Shown here piece after piece: positions 38,273-46,869 of a stretch of DNA of 64,000 nt. Origin of the DNA: Anaerolineales bacterium (GTDB taxonomy: Bacteria; Chloroflexota; Anaerolineae; Anaerolineales; UBA11579); contig JAHCII010000011.1 of NCBI GenBank assembly GCA_026129305.1, forward strand, positions 1 through 64,000, in the 5' to 3' direction. A model generated the notes under the pieces. It was not told the origin of the DNA. It ran no database searches and was given only the letters and a program-made list of their open reading frames with translations. Position numbers and translations under genes: made by a program. Positions within the stretch are counted from its first letter, which is position 1; each line of letters opens with the position of its first letter.

Positions 38273-38803
38273 ATGCTGGTTGGGATGCGAAATTTTTTGA
38301 AGAAAGTCTCTTCCGGGCAGGGAACCCTGGAGTTCGCTCTGGTGATCCCTGTCCTGCTCTTGGTGATCTTCGCTATTTTCGAAGGAGCGCGGGCGGTTTT
38401 CATTTACCAATCCATCTCCACCGCTAGCCGTGAAGCGGCGCGCTTAGGCTCTTCAACTCAGTACTACATGAATTGCAACGCAATTCGTGACAAGGCTTTG
38501 GAGTACGCTGATGTGGCCAGAAGCACCGCCAGCGATATCAATATCTATTATGTCGATGATTCGCTGGGCGTGATTGGCAATTGCGGGGCCGTCGTCGCTG
38601 ATGATATAGAGACCGGTGATCGCATCGTGGTCGAAGTTACGGGCTACTTCGACCCAGCCGCTGCCATCCCACTGATGCGTATTCCACAAATGACCTTTAA
38701 CTCCACCACGCGCCGCACCATTCTGAAGAGCGTGGAGGTCGGCCAAGCTCTGCCAGCAGGCACAGAATTTGCTCAGCTGCTTGAAATGAGTGCCCGGCGC
38801 TAA
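38273..38803 (+). CDS. TadE-like pilin-type membrane protein
   Basis: 176 residues. 'SSGQGTLEFALVIPVLLLVIFAIFEGAR' spans the TadE signature: Gly-Gln-x-x-x-Glu-Phe next to a single N-terminal membrane helix. The remainder is extracytoplasmic ('AREAARLGSS'-type motif and two Cys). TadE-like minor pilins belong to tight-adherence pili, but no secretion ATPase or prepilin peptidase gene is in the window. Overlaps the next TadE-like gene by 1 bp (TAATG). Start could be ATG 38285. Confidence 0.82.
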   Translation: MLVGMRNFLKKVSSGQGTLEFALVIPVLLLVIFAIFEGARAVFIYQSISTASREAARLGSSTQYYMNCNAIRDKALEYADVARSTASDINIYYVDDSLGVIGNCGAVVADDIETGDRIVVEVTGYFDPAAAIPLMRIPQMTFNSTTRRTILKSVEVGQALPAGTEFAQLLEMSARR

Positions 38804-39228
38804 TGAAACAGCATCCTACCTCTCCCCATCGCCGCTCGGAGCGCGGCCAGAGCCTGGTGGAATTTGCCATCACCTTCCTGGTCTTGGTGCTCATTTTGTC
38901 GGTCGTGATAGATGTCGGCCGCCTGTACTTCGCCTCCGTCGCTGTGCGCGAAGCGGCAGAGGAGGGCGCCTTGTACGGTTCGACCGGAGCGTTCAGCGGC
39001 ATTGAGACGCGCGTGCGCCAATCCTCCACCAGCCCGATAGACATGACGGATACCGGCAAAGTTCAAGTCAGCCATTCGCCCACCACGCCTTGTGCGGGAC
39101 AGAGCCTGACGGTTACGGTGACCTATCAGTTCGACTTCATCATGCCGCTGATTGCGCCTATAATTGGCAGCAGTACGCTGCCGTTGTCGCATAGCGCCGT
39201 CACTACGGTGCTGCAATCGAGTTGCTGA
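38803..39228 (+). CDS. TadE-like pilin-type membrane protein
   Basis: 141 residues, 'SERGQSLVEFAITFLVLVLILSVVIDVGR' giving the TadE motif and a membrane helix, then 'REAAEEGALYGS' and a beta-rich ectodomain. Paralogue of the preceding gene and cotranscribed with it. Likely a minor pilin or pseudopilin anchored in the membrane. Confidence 0.83.
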   Translation: MKQHPTSPHRRSERGQSLVEFAITFLVLVLILSVVIDVGRLYFASVAVREAAEEGALYGSTGAFSGIETRVRQSSTSPIDMTDTGKVQVSHSPTTPCAGQSLTVTVTYQFDFIMPLIAPIIGSSTLPLSHSAVTTVLQSSC

Positions 39229-39235
39229 GGCCTTT

Positions 39236-39820
39236 ATGCCCAAATCGAAAATCATCTTCCGTATCGCCCTGTTTGCTCTGCCGGTGGTGGTGTTTTTGTT
39301 CAACGCCATCCCGGTCTTCGCATTTCAAGGGGTGGAGCGCCGCGAAGTCGAGCTGTTCTTTGACCGGGATTACGATATCTCCATAGGCAACGGCGGTATC
39401 TTTATTGATGATTCAAAATATCGCGGCACTTTGGTTTTGCGCTCGGAAAAGTTCCCTGAAGACCGGCCGGGTTCCTGGCACAAGTTCACCCAGCGCATTC
39501 TCGACTTCCAGATCTATCGCGAAGATGGCAAGCCTTTCCTGTGGATGTACGGCATCGTCCGGGTCTATTTCAACCTGGACAAGATCCAGTACGACAAATG
39601 GAAAGATGAAGAAGCTAATATGAGCATCTGGTATTTTGACCATTTGGCCGGCGGCTGGCGCAAATGTCTGACCCGCTGGCAGCCGCAAGCCGGCAACCCT
39701 TACGGCCGCTTGTGGTGTGTGGCTGATCGCTACACCCGCTATGGATTGGCCTGGACCCAGCCCACGATGCTAATGAAGATGATCAAGCTGGGCACCGTCA
39801 CCGTAACACCAACGCCCTAA
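39236..39820 (+). CDS. Exported protein downstream of TadE-like genes, function unknown
   Basis: 194 residues from ATG 39236, 7 bp after the preceding stop. N-terminal signal sequence or anchor 'IIFRIALFALPVVVFLFNAIPVFAF'. The mature part is beta-rich and aromatic ('FLWMYGIVRVYFNLDKIQYD', 'MSIWYFDHLAGGWRKCLTRW') with two Cys, ending in a short Thr/Pro tail. Not a recognised family; context suggests a role with the pilin-like proteins on the surface. Confidence 0.65.
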   Translation: MPKSKIIFRIALFALPVVVFLFNAIPVFAFQGVERREVELFFDRDYDISIGNGGIFIDDSKYRGTLVLRSEKFPEDRPGSWHKFTQRILDFQIYREDGKPFLWMYGIVRVYFNLDKIQYDKWKDEEANMSIWYFDHLAGGWRKCLTRWQPQAGNPYGRLWCVADRYTRYGLAWTQPTMLMKMIKLGTVTVTPTP

Positions 39821-39828
39821 AACGCAAA

Positions 39829-39859
39829 CAAAGACCCGGCTGTTAAGCCGGGTCTTTTT
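39829..39859. terminator. Bidirectional terminator
   Basis: AGACCCGGCT GTTA AGCCGGGTCT with flanking A- and T-runs, between the converging exported-protein gene and pepF. Confidence 0.88.
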
Positions 39860-39874
39860 GTAGTCGTTTCTCGC

Positions 39875-41704
39875 TTACAGGCTTTCGTAGCGGTCTACGT
39901 TGGCGCCAATCACTTTCAGGCTGTCTTCCCAGAACTTCTTCTCACGGATGTTGATACCAAAGCGCGCCGCCAGTGTCGCTGCGTCGCCTTCGCCGGTGCT
40001 GGCCAGCAGGTCCTGGTAATCGGCCACGAAGGCGTCGCCGCGCTGCTGGTAGATGGCGTACAGGCCGGTGCCGAACAGCAGGCCAAAGGCGTACGGGTAG
40101 TTGTAGAACGAGAAGCCCGCATAGTAGTAATGCGGCTTCCAGGTCCACATATACTTGTGCAGGTACTGAGGATCCAGGCCGTCGCCGTAGGTTTGCAGCT
40201 GGGCATCTTCCATGATCGCCGAGATCTCATCAGCGGAAAGTTCCGCCTTGGCGCGGCGCTCGAAGACTTCCTTCTCAAAGATGAAGCGTGACGTGATGTC
40301 CACGATCACTTGGGCGGCGCCCTGCAGGTTCTGCTCGAGGATGGCCAGTTCTTCGTCTTTGTTCTTGGCCAGTTTGAGCGAGGCCTCAGACACGATCGTC
40401 TCGCACATGATCGAGGCGGTTTCAGCCAGGGTCATCGGCGTCAGCGTGCGCAGGTAGGGCTTGCCCACCAGGCACTCGTTGTGATAGGCGTGGCCCAACT
40501 CATGCGCCAGGGTGCTCAACTGGTCCATCGAGCCGTCGAAGTTGGCCAGAATGCGCGATTCGTCCACGCCGGGCACATCCATGCAGAAAGCACCGCCACT
40601 CTTGCCCTCGCGCATTTCGGCGTCGATCCAGTTGTTGTCAAAGGCGCGCTTGGCCAGGCCCTGCAGGTGGTCGGAGAAGGTGCCGAACTGCTCCAGGATG
40701 AAGTCGCGCGCCTGCTCGTAGGTATAGACCGTGTCGGTCTTGCCGATCGGTGCAAAAATGTCGTACCAGGGCAACTGTTCCTTGCCCAGCCGCTTGGCCT
40801 TGGCCTTGAAATAGCGCCGGAAGGTGGGGAAGGAATCGCGCATGGCTTCCATCATCGCTTCCAACGTCTGGCGGTCAATGCGCGCCGTGTCCAGCGAATC
40901 GTGGAGCGCGTCAGTCCGTCCGCGGCGAGTGTCCAGGGTGAGCACTTCGCCTTTGACGCCGTTCAGGGCGGCAGCGTAAGGTTCCTTGTTCTTCTCCCAG
41001 GCGTCCATCTCGGCTTCGTAGCCGCGTTTGCGCGTCTGGCCATCCGGATGGTTACGCAGGTTGATCAGGGCCGGCATGGGCATCTTTTGCACTTCGCCGT
41101 CCATCTCAAAGTCCACGCTCAGCTGGGAAGTGGTCGTATTGTGCAGTTTGCCCCAGGCGTTGGCGCCGCTCAGGGTCAGCTCAGCGGCCAGGTCTTCTTC
41201 GGCCGGGCTCATCAGGTAGCGGCTCTGCTCGTACACTTCTTGCAGGAAAAAGGCATGCTCGGCCAGGGTGCCCGGGCGTTTGATCAGCTCGGGCAGCTTA
41301 TCGCCGAAGCCGCTCAGCCAACCGCGGAAGGCCACTTCGTGCTTGCGCAGGCGCACGCCCTGCATCTCCAGTTCGGATTCAGCCCGGCGGGCTTCCTGGT
41401 TGAACGAGTCGGTCGTGGTGTACGAGGCGATAAAGGCGCCCAAAGTGCCGTACAGACGCGAGACCTTGTTGCGCTTGTCCACCGCTTCGGTCAGCACCCG
41501 GGCCAGGTCGTCCAGCTCGGTCTGTGCCGGGCCGTTTTCACTCTTTTCAATGCGCTCTTGGCGCACGTAGGCTTCGATCTCGTCGAGCTGCTTCAGCAGG
41601 TCCTGGAAAGCCGCTTGGTATTCTTTACTCTCCAGGCTGGGGTACACGTTGGTCAGGTCCCAACGCGGCACATTGCCTAAGTTCTTGGTTTCATTGGTAG
41701 CCAT
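39875..41704 (-). CDS. pepF: Oligoendopeptidase F (M3 family metallopeptidase)
   Basis: 609 residues, normal length. Zinc motif 'LAHELGHAYHNE' (HExxH) with the downstream Glu in 'ETASIMCETIVSEA'. C-terminal 'HYYYAGFSFYNYPYAFGLLFG' is typical of PepF. Cytoplasmic cleavage of oligopeptides of about 7-17 residues. ATG 41704 is preceded by AAAGGATG. Monocistronic. Confidence 0.94.
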   Translation of the reverse strand: MATNETKNLGNVPRWDLTNVYPSLESKEYQAAFQDLLKQLDEIEAYVRQERIEKSENGPAQTELDDLARVLTEAVDKRNKVSRLYGTLGAFIASYTTTDSFNQEARRAESELEMQGVRLRKHEVAFRGWLSGFGDKLPELIKRPGTLAEHAFFLQEVYEQSRYLMSPAEEDLAAELTLSGANAWGKLHNTTTSQLSVDFEMDGEVQKMPMPALINLRNHPDGQTRKRGYEAEMDAWEKNKEPYAAALNGVKGEVLTLDTRRGRTDALHDSLDTARIDRQTLEAMMEAMRDSFPTFRRYFKAKAKRLGKEQLPWYDIFAPIGKTDTVYTYEQARDFILEQFGTFSDHLQGLAKRAFDNNWIDAEMREGKSGGAFCMDVPGVDESRILANFDGSMDQLSTLAHELGHAYHNECLVGKPYLRTLTPMTLAETASIMCETIVSEASLKLAKNKDEELAILEQNLQGAAQVIVDITSRFIFEKEVFERRAKAELSADEISAIMEDAQLQTYGDGLDPQYLHKYMWTWKPHYYYAGFSFYNYPYAFGLLFGTGLYAIYQQRGDAFVADYQDLLASTGEGDAATLAARFGINIREKKFWEDSLKVIGANVDRYESL

Positions 41705-41779
41705 TGCACATCCTTTGGAGCTGGCAGGGATTTGGGATTGTTGGAGCGTATTGTAACCGCGCTGCCCATTCCATAAAAG

Positions 41780-41803
41780 AAGCCCCTCTAGTCAGAGGGG
41801 CTT
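41780..41803 (-). terminator. Terminator overlapping the mscS stop codon
   Basis: AAGCCCCTCT AGTC AGAGGGGCTT; the TAG stop of the channel gene sits in the loop/stem junction, and T-rich sequence follows on the minus strand. Confidence 0.75.
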
Positions 41804-43011
41804 TGCGGAGTAATCAATGCCGGGTCGACACTGTAGGTCAGCATGGTTGGCTGCTGGAAGACGCGCAGTCCAAATTCCGGGGCGATGGCCAGCAAATGGT
41901 CGAAGATGCTGGCCTGGATGCCTTCATAAGCTTCCCAGGCGGTGGTGTTGGTGAACACGTACAGTTCCAGCGGCAGACCGGTCGGGCCGGGGTCCAACTG
42001 GCGCACCAGCATGGTCATGTCTTTGCGTAAATCTGGGCGGCTCTTCAGATAGGCCATCATGTAAGCGGTGAAGGCGCTCACATTGGTCAAGCGCGGTTTC
42101 AAATGCAATTGGCTGACCGGTTCTTCGCCCTGGGGCTCCCATTCACGGTTTTCGATGAAAGATTTCATCAGCGGGTTGCTCTTCAGCATCTCCATCTCGT
42201 CTGGGCGCACGAAATGGATGGTCTGGATGTCCACAAAGATCGAACGCTTGATGCGCCGCCCGCCGGCCTGGTTCATGCCGCGCCAGTTCTTGAAAGCCAC
42301 GTCCATCAACTTGTGGGTGGGGATCACGCTGAAGGTCATGTCAAAGTTTTGGATCTTGATCGAGTGCAACGACATGTTGGTCACGTCGCCGTCGGCGCCG
42401 AAGCTGGGCACCTCGATCCAGTCGCCTTCTTTCACCAGGTCATTGGCGGCGATCTGTACACTGGCCACCAAAGCTAGGATCGTGTCTTGGAAGATCAGCA
42501 GCAGCACCGCGGTCAGCGCACCCAGCCCGCTGAGAAGCAGGACCGGCGACTGTTCGGTGAACAGCGATACGCTCAGAATAATGCCGACCGCCACGAAAAG
42601 GATCTTGATCATGTCCAGGTAACCCTGGATGGCTACGCCGGAGTAGTTGGCCCGGCCTTCGTAGATGATGTTGACGGCGGTCAGCAGTGAGGTGATCGTG
42701 GCGATGGCCAACCAGAGCGCCAGGAACAGGACGCCTTTTTCCAGGGCCGGCTGAATGTCTGGCCAGAAGTACGCGAAGTAGTACACCACCACCAGCGGGG
42801 CCATCAGCGACAGGCGATAGGGATGCAGGTGTTTGACCAGCACGTCGTCCCACTGGTTGTGGGTGCGCTGGGTCAGCCCGATCAGGCCGCGAGCGATAAA
42901 GAAGCGCGCGATCACAAAGGCCAGCACCGCAGCCACGGTCACCGCAACCGCGGCCTGGCTGGGGTTGGCTTTGAACCATTCCAGCCAATCGAGGAAGAAG
43001 TCAATCGTCAT
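41788..43011 (-). CDS. MscS-family mechanosensitive channel, YbdG type
   Basis: 407 residues: four or five N-terminal membrane segments, then the MscS pore and beta domain 'DTILALVASVQIAANDLVKEGDWIEVP' and 'NMSLHSIKIQNFDMTFSVIPTHKLM'. 'RRIKRSIFVDIQTIHFVRPDEM' is typical of the E. coli YbdG (miniconductance) branch. Opens on membrane tension. ATGA overlap with the upstream flavin reductase gene, so cotranscribed. Confidence 0.9.
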   Translation of the reverse strand: MTIDFFLDWLEWFKANPSQAAVAVTVAAVLAFVIARFFIARGLIGLTQRTHNQWDDVLVKHLHPYRLSLMAPLVVVYYFAYFWPDIQPALEKGVLFLALWLAIATITSLLTAVNIIYEGRANYSGVAIQGYLDMIKILFVAVGIILSVSLFTEQSPVLLLSGLGALTAVLLLIFQDTILALVASVQIAANDLVKEGDWIEVPSFGADGDVTNMSLHSIKIQNFDMTFSVIPTHKLMDVAFKNWRGMNQAGGRRIKRSIFVDIQTIHFVRPDEMEMLKSNPLMKSFIENREWEPQGEEPVSQLHLKPRLTNVSAFTAYMMAYLKSRPDLRKDMTMLVRQLDPGPTGLPLELYVFTNTTAWEAYEGIQASIFDHLLAIAPEFGLRVFQQPTMLTYSVDPALITPQSPSD

Positions 43012-43646
43012 TTTGGCTCCACATCTATCTGCGAAGGTGGACGTCTCATTTCAAAGGTGTCACTCACCCGAGTATAGCCGTAACCGGCCAGACGGCCCAC
43101 AGGTTTGAAGGCCGCCATATTGATTTTGTATTCGGGCAGCAGGATCTCGTCCGCCACGTACAGATGCACAATTTCGCCGATCACGATCGAGCCTGAGCCG
43201 CGCTCGCCGTTGCCAATCTCCACGATCTGGGTCAACCGGCACTCATAGCTCACCGGGCTGTGTGCCACCCGCGGCGGGCGCACTTTGTGCGCCGGCGCGG
43301 CGGCCAGCCCGGCGTGCTCAAATTCATTCACTTCGCGCGGCAGTTCCGTGGCGGTCAGGTTCATCGCCTCAGCCGTGGCTTCGGTGACGATATTGACCAC
43401 GAACTCGCCAGTCGCCTGAATGTTCTTCAGCGTATCTTTGACGCCACCATCTGTGCCGCGGATCTCCGGGCAGAACAGCAGAGTGGGCGGGGTGTAGCAC
43501 ACCAGGTTGAAGAACGAAAAGGGCGCCAGGTTGGGACGGCCTTGGGCATTGACTGTCGAGACCCAGGCGATCGGCCGCGGCACCACCGTGCTGACCATCA
43601 GCCGGGTGAACATGTTGGCGGCGATCTCGCCGGGGCTAACTTCCAT
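43008..43646 (-). CDS. Flavin reductase family (FMN-binding split barrel) protein
   Basis: 212 residues. 'MVSTVVPRPIAWVSTVNAQGRPNLAPFSFFN' spans the FMN-binding split-barrel signature, followed by 'PEIRGTDGGVKDTLKNIQATGEFVVN' and a C-terminal 'MAAFKPVGRLAGYGYTRVSD'. Members reduce FMN or bind it as oxidoreductases; some serve aromatic hydroxylation, which would fit the nearby tyrosine catabolic genes, but this is inference. Overlaps the mscS gene by ATGA. Confidence 0.88.
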   Translation of the reverse strand: MEVSPGEIAANMFTRLMVSTVVPRPIAWVSTVNAQGRPNLAPFSFFNLVCYTPPTLLFCPEIRGTDGGVKDTLKNIQATGEFVVNIVTEATAEAMNLTATELPREVNEFEHAGLAAAPAHKVRPPRVAHSPVSYECRLTQIVEIGNGERGSGSIVIGEIVHLYVADEILLPEYKINMAAFKPVGRLAGYGYTRVSDTFEMRRPPSQIDVEPK

Positions 43647-43652
43647 GGACGA

Positions 43653-44306
43653 TTAGTCTCTCTTTAATTCCTGCCAAGTGTTCCAGGCCAGCAAGGCCAG
43701 GCCCGCCAGCATGCCAGTAAAACGTAGCAATTCGAAGATTGGTTGCGGGAAAGTGTATACCAAAATTCCAATGGGAACAAAAGCCACCAGCAGCGTCCAA
43801 CGCAGCACTTTTTCCGTCAGGGTCTTATCCGGCAGTAGGAAGGCAAACAGGAACAGGCCCAGGTAACTGCTGTGGAACTTGAGCTGGCTCCACACCATGC
43901 GGCTGTGCAGCATCTGCGGCTCGATCGCCCAGCCCAGTTGGCTCATGCGCAGGAAAGTGATCAGTTCGTGGTTCTCGTGCAGGTCCAGGTAGGCGGTGAC
44001 CAGCAGCGCGCCCAGAGCCACGGCAGTCAAGATCTGGCTGCGTTCTTTGGACCACAAGCGGATCGCCAGAAAGATGAAGGCGGCCGTGTAGAAGGTCAGG
44101 AACAGATTGTCCAGAGTCAGGAAGACGCGCAGCGGCAGGTCGGTGGCCAACAGGGCGGCCCGGTACTCGGCCGGGTCGGCCACCAGTGTGAAGTTGAAGG
44201 CATTTAATTGCGGCCAGACCAGTGAGGCGGCGAACATGCCGCCAATCATCAGGGCCGCGGCCAGGGCGCTGGCGAACAGGTAGCGTTTAACCTGGGTTTT
44301 CTTCAT
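43653..44306 (-). CDS. Polytopic membrane protein, function unknown
   Basis: 217 residues from ATG 44306. Six or so hydrophobic segments; 'TAYLDLHENHELITFLRMSQLG' is a polar, His/Glu-containing loop and 'SYLGLFLFAFLLP' a late membrane segment. No family is recognised. It starts 4 bp after the hmgA stop and ends 6 bp before the flavin reductase ATG, so it is part of the operon. An earlier start within hmgA is rejected. Confidence 0.7.
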   Translation of the reverse strand: MKKTQVKRYLFASALAAALMIGGMFAASLVWPQLNAFNFTLVADPAEYRAALLATDLPLRVFLTLDNLFLTFYTAAFIFLAIRLWSKERSQILTAVALGALLVTAYLDLHENHELITFLRMSQLGWAIEPQMLHSRMVWSQLKFHSSYLGLFLFAFLLPDKTLTEKVLRWTLLVAFVPIGILVYTFPQPIFELLRFTGMLAGLALLAWNTWQELKRD

Positions 44307-44310
44307 TGAA

Positions 44311-45498
44311 TCACCCGGCGGTGAAGAAGGCGCTTTCGCCGTCGTCGGCCAGCCAGCTGGCCTGGTATTCCGGCTTTTCCATTTCAAGCGCCTCAGTGGT
44401 CAGGTGCATGGGGTTGAATGTATCCACCATGACTGCCAATTCGTCGGTGCCCTTCTTGCCGATCGAGGCTTCGGTGGCTCCGGGCTGCGGGCCATGCGGC
44501 AGGCCGAAGGGGTGCAGGGTGATGTCGCAGCGGTCGATGCCTTTGCGCGACATGAAGTTGCCCTCGGCGTAGTAGATCATCTCGTCTGACTGCACGTTGG
44601 AGTGGTTGTAGGGCGCCGGGATCGCATCCGGGTGGTAGTCGTACAGACGCGGCACGAAGGAGCACAGCACGAAGCCGCGCCCCTGGAAGGTTTGGTGCTC
44701 TGGCGGCGGCAGGTGCAGCGCGCCGGTGCGCGGCTCAAAATCGTGGATGCTGAAGATCCAGGGATACAAGTAACCATCCCAGCCGACCACATCGTGCGGG
44801 TGGTGGTCAAGGATGTGGCGGCTGATCGTGTCGCGCACTTTGACGCGCACCTCGAACTCGCCCTGGTCGGTGTGGGTATCCAGCTGCTGAGGGACTTTGA
44901 AGTCGCGCTCGCTGAAGGGCGCATGTTCGCCCAGCTGGCCGTACTCGTTGCGGTAGCGCCTGGGCGCCTGGATGTGTGAAGGGGTCTCGACGACCAGGAA
45001 GCGCGCTTCGCTGCCAGAGATTTCCATCTTCCAGGTGGTGCCGAAGGGAATGACTACATAATCGCCTGGCTGGAATTCGAGCACGCCGAACTGGGTGCGC
45101 AGTACGCCGCTGCCCTCATGGACATACCAGCACTCGTAGGCCTGCGCATTGCGGTAAAAGTAGTCCATGCTCTGCGCCGGGCGGCTGAGGCCGATGGTCA
45201 CGTCGTTGTTGCCCATCAGCACGCGCCGGGCAGCCACCGGGTCGCCACCTGCCGGCATATCAGCCGACTTGAAGGCGCGGTGACGGATGGCGCCGAAGTC
45301 GACGTATTCCGGCTTGGCTGGGCCAAGCAGCTCAGCCTTCTTGACCCTCGGCGGCAGGAAGTGGTGATAGAGAAGCGACTGGATGCCGGAAAAGCCCTCC
45401 AGCCCCATGACTTCTTCGCGGTACAGGCCGCCATTGGGCTTGCGGAATTGGGTGTGGCGTTTCTTGGGGATGTCTCCGAGGGAGTGGTAGAAAGGCAT
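44311..45498 (-). CDS. hmgA: Homogentisate 1,2-dioxygenase
   Basis: 395 residues, shorter than the about 440 of the classical enzyme. Cupin fold with 'YECWYVHEGSGVLRTQFG', 'GDYVVIPFGTTWKME' and, near the end, 'NHSNVQSDEMIYYAEGN' and 'LHPFGLPHGPQPGATE', where the iron ligands (His/Glu/His) are expected. Opens the homogentisate ring with O2 to maleylacetoacetate. Shares a strand with hpd and a fumarylacetoacetase-family gene, which supports the assignment. The four-helix-bundle cassette lies just upstream. Confidence 0.88.
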   Translation of the reverse strand: MPFYHSLGDIPKKRHTQFRKPNGGLYREEVMGLEGFSGIQSLLYHHFLPPRVKKAELLGPAKPEYVDFGAIRHRAFKSADMPAGGDPVAARRVLMGNNDVTIGLSRPAQSMDYFYRNAQAYECWYVHEGSGVLRTQFGVLEFQPGDYVVIPFGTTWKMEISGSEARFLVVETPSHIQAPRRYRNEYGQLGEHAPFSERDFKVPQQLDTHTDQGEFEVRVKVRDTISRHILDHHPHDVVGWDGYLYPWIFSIHDFEPRTGALHLPPPEHQTFQGRGFVLCSFVPRLYDYHPDAIPAPYNHSNVQSDEMIYYAEGNFMSRKGIDRCDITLHPFGLPHGPQPGATEASIGKKGTDELAVMVDTFNPMHLTTEALEMEKPEYQASWLADDGESAFFTAG

Positions 45499-45530
45499 CG
45501 GGTTCCTTTCGATTGGCTTATGGCTGTGAG

Positions 45531-45562
45531 GCCGTAAGCTATAAGCTGTAAGCCTTAAGCTT
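45531..45562. repeat. Left inverted repeat of the four-helix-bundle cassette
   Basis: The 31 bases from 45531 match the reverse complement of 45920-45950 at 28 of 31 positions; the three differences are all transitions. It begins with GCCGTAAGCTATAAGC. The repeat lies between the hmgA start (45498) and the end of the four-helix-bundle gene. Confidence 0.8.
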
Positions 45563-45908
45563 TGAGTCTGCGAACGAAGGCTGCGAGCATCTTTTTGATT
45601 TGGTCGACTTCAGAATGAAGCTGCTCATAGGAAACCTCGTCTACATATTCTAATTCATGCGAGAGGAGAAGCAGATAATCCAATTCTGCGGCAGAACCGA
45701 GTGAAATGTGGATAAAACGAGCGTATTGGGCATCGCTACCTTGCACGCTGCCCTCTGCAATGTTGGTTGGGATGGAAGAAGCCGCCCGTCTGATTTGACT
45801 TGTCAATCCGTACAACTCATTTTTGGGAAATGATCTTGTGACTTTGTAGATAGCCAGGGTGAGTTTGTGCGCCCTCTGCCATACCACTAACTTCCTGAAA
45901 TCTTGCAT
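45555..45908 (-). CDS. Four-helix-bundle protein, S23/23S rRNA-intervening-sequence type
   Basis: 117 residues, the exact family size. 'FRKLVVWQRAHKLTLAIYKVT', 'LTSQIRRAASSIPTNIAEG' and 'SLGSAAELDYLLLLSHEL' are the signature blocks of the four-helix-bundle family found in 23S rRNA intervening sequences and related to Avd accessory proteins of diversity-generating retroelements. It is basic, so nucleic-acid binding is plausible. The gene is AT-richer than its neighbours (42% GC in one 60-bp row counted by hand) and is enclosed by 31-bp inverted repeats, interrupting the tyrosine catabolic operon. No rRNA, reverse transcriptase or variable repeat is nearby. Exact function unknown. Confidence 0.9.
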   Translation of the reverse strand: MQDFRKLVVWQRAHKLTLAIYKVTRSFPKNELYGLTSQIRRAASSIPTNIAEGSVQGSDAQYARFIHISLGSAAELDYLLLLSHELEYVDEVSYEQLHSEVDQIKKMLAAFVRRLKA

Positions 45909-45919
45909 TTTAGTTTTTT

Positions 45920-45950
45920 AGCTTAAAGCTTATGGCTTATAGCTTACGGC
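45920..45950. repeat. Right inverted repeat of the four-helix-bundle cassette
   Basis: Partner of 45531-45562 (28/31 complementary). Lies between the four-helix-bundle start and the fumarylacetoacetase stop at 45956. The two repeats could pair in DNA or RNA with the gene in the loop. Confidence 0.8.
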
Positions 45951-45955
45951 TTTGA

Positions 45956-46864
45956 CTAAACTACTTCGTTCGCCAGTTTTCCGATCCCCTCTATTTCTAA
46001 TTCAACAACGTCCCCCCGCTCCAGCCACGGCCCCTGGCCCTTGGTCAGCTCCAGCAGGCAGCCGGTGCCCACCGTGCCCGAGCCGATCACGTCGCCTGGC
46101 AGCAGCTCCACGCCCTGCGAAGCGCGGGCGATGATCTCGCCGAAGGAATAGTGGATATCGCCCCAATTGCCGCGTGAACGCTCTTCGCCGTTCAGTCGCG
46201 CCGTCATGTTCAGCGTGTACACGCCGGGGCGGCCGCTGGCGGCCTTGGCCAGCTCGTCCGGGGTCACGATCCAGGGCCCCAGGCTGGTGGCAAAGTCTTT
46301 GCCTTTGGCCGGGCCCAGGCCCACCTTCATCTCCTGGCGCTGAATGTCACGCGCCGACCAGTCATTCATGATCGTGAAGCCAAATACGTGCTGCATGGCC
46401 TTCTCGGCGGGGATGTCCTTGCCGCGTTGCCCGATCACCGCGGCCACTTCCAGCTCGTAGTCCAACGCCTGTGTGTAGGCCGGCATCCGCACGTCTTGGC
46501 CGGGGCCGTGGATGGTGTGCGGGTTGGTGAAATAGAAGGCGGGAAATTCGTACCACTCGGCCGGCACTTCCCGACCCCGGTTCTGGCTGGCGGTGCGCAC
46601 GTGGCCTTCAAAGGCGTAGAAGTCGCGCAGGGTGGGGGGATGCTGCAGCGGGGTTTGCAGTTGCACATCGCTCAGCGCCCACACCGAGTGGGTCTGACGT
46701 GAGACCAGCTCCGCCAGCGCCCACATCTGCGGCCCGGCCTGGATGAACGAGAGCATGTCCAACGGTAGGTCGCCGCGGGCCAGCGAGACCACTCGGTCTT
46801 CGACCAACAGGGCACCCAAGCGCGGGCGTTCTTCTCCGGGCGGAGTGAATACCAGATAGCGCAT
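45956..46864 (-). CDS. Fumarylacetoacetate hydrolase family protein
   Basis: 302 residues. 'FYAFEGHVRTASQNRGR', 'ALDYELEVAAVIGQRGKDI' (metal-binding Asp/Glu), 'FTIMNDWSARDIQRQEM' and 'GSGTVGTGCLLEL' are FAH-fold motifs. In this context it should be fumarylacetoacetase, cleaving fumarylacetoacetate (or maleylacetoacetate directly) to acetoacetate and fumarate. It lies 5 bp after hpd on the same strand. Confidence 0.9.
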   Translation of the reverse strand: MRYLVFTPPGEERPRLGALLVEDRVVSLARGDLPLDMLSFIQAGPQMWALAELVSRQTHSVWALSDVQLQTPLQHPPTLRDFYAFEGHVRTASQNRGREVPAEWYEFPAFYFTNPHTIHGPGQDVRMPAYTQALDYELEVAAVIGQRGKDIPAEKAMQHVFGFTIMNDWSARDIQRQEMKVGLGPAKGKDFATSLGPWIVTPDELAKAASGRPGVYTLNMTARLNGEERSRGNWGDIHYSFGEIIARASQGVELLPGDVIGSGTVGTGCLLELTKGQGPWLERGDVVELEIEGIGKLANEVV

Positions 46865-46869
46865 TGAGG

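Noticed and set aside
45555..45908. Diversity-generating retroelement accessory gene (avd)
   Set aside because: The fold fits, but there is no reverse transcriptase, template repeat or variable repeat anywhere in the window.
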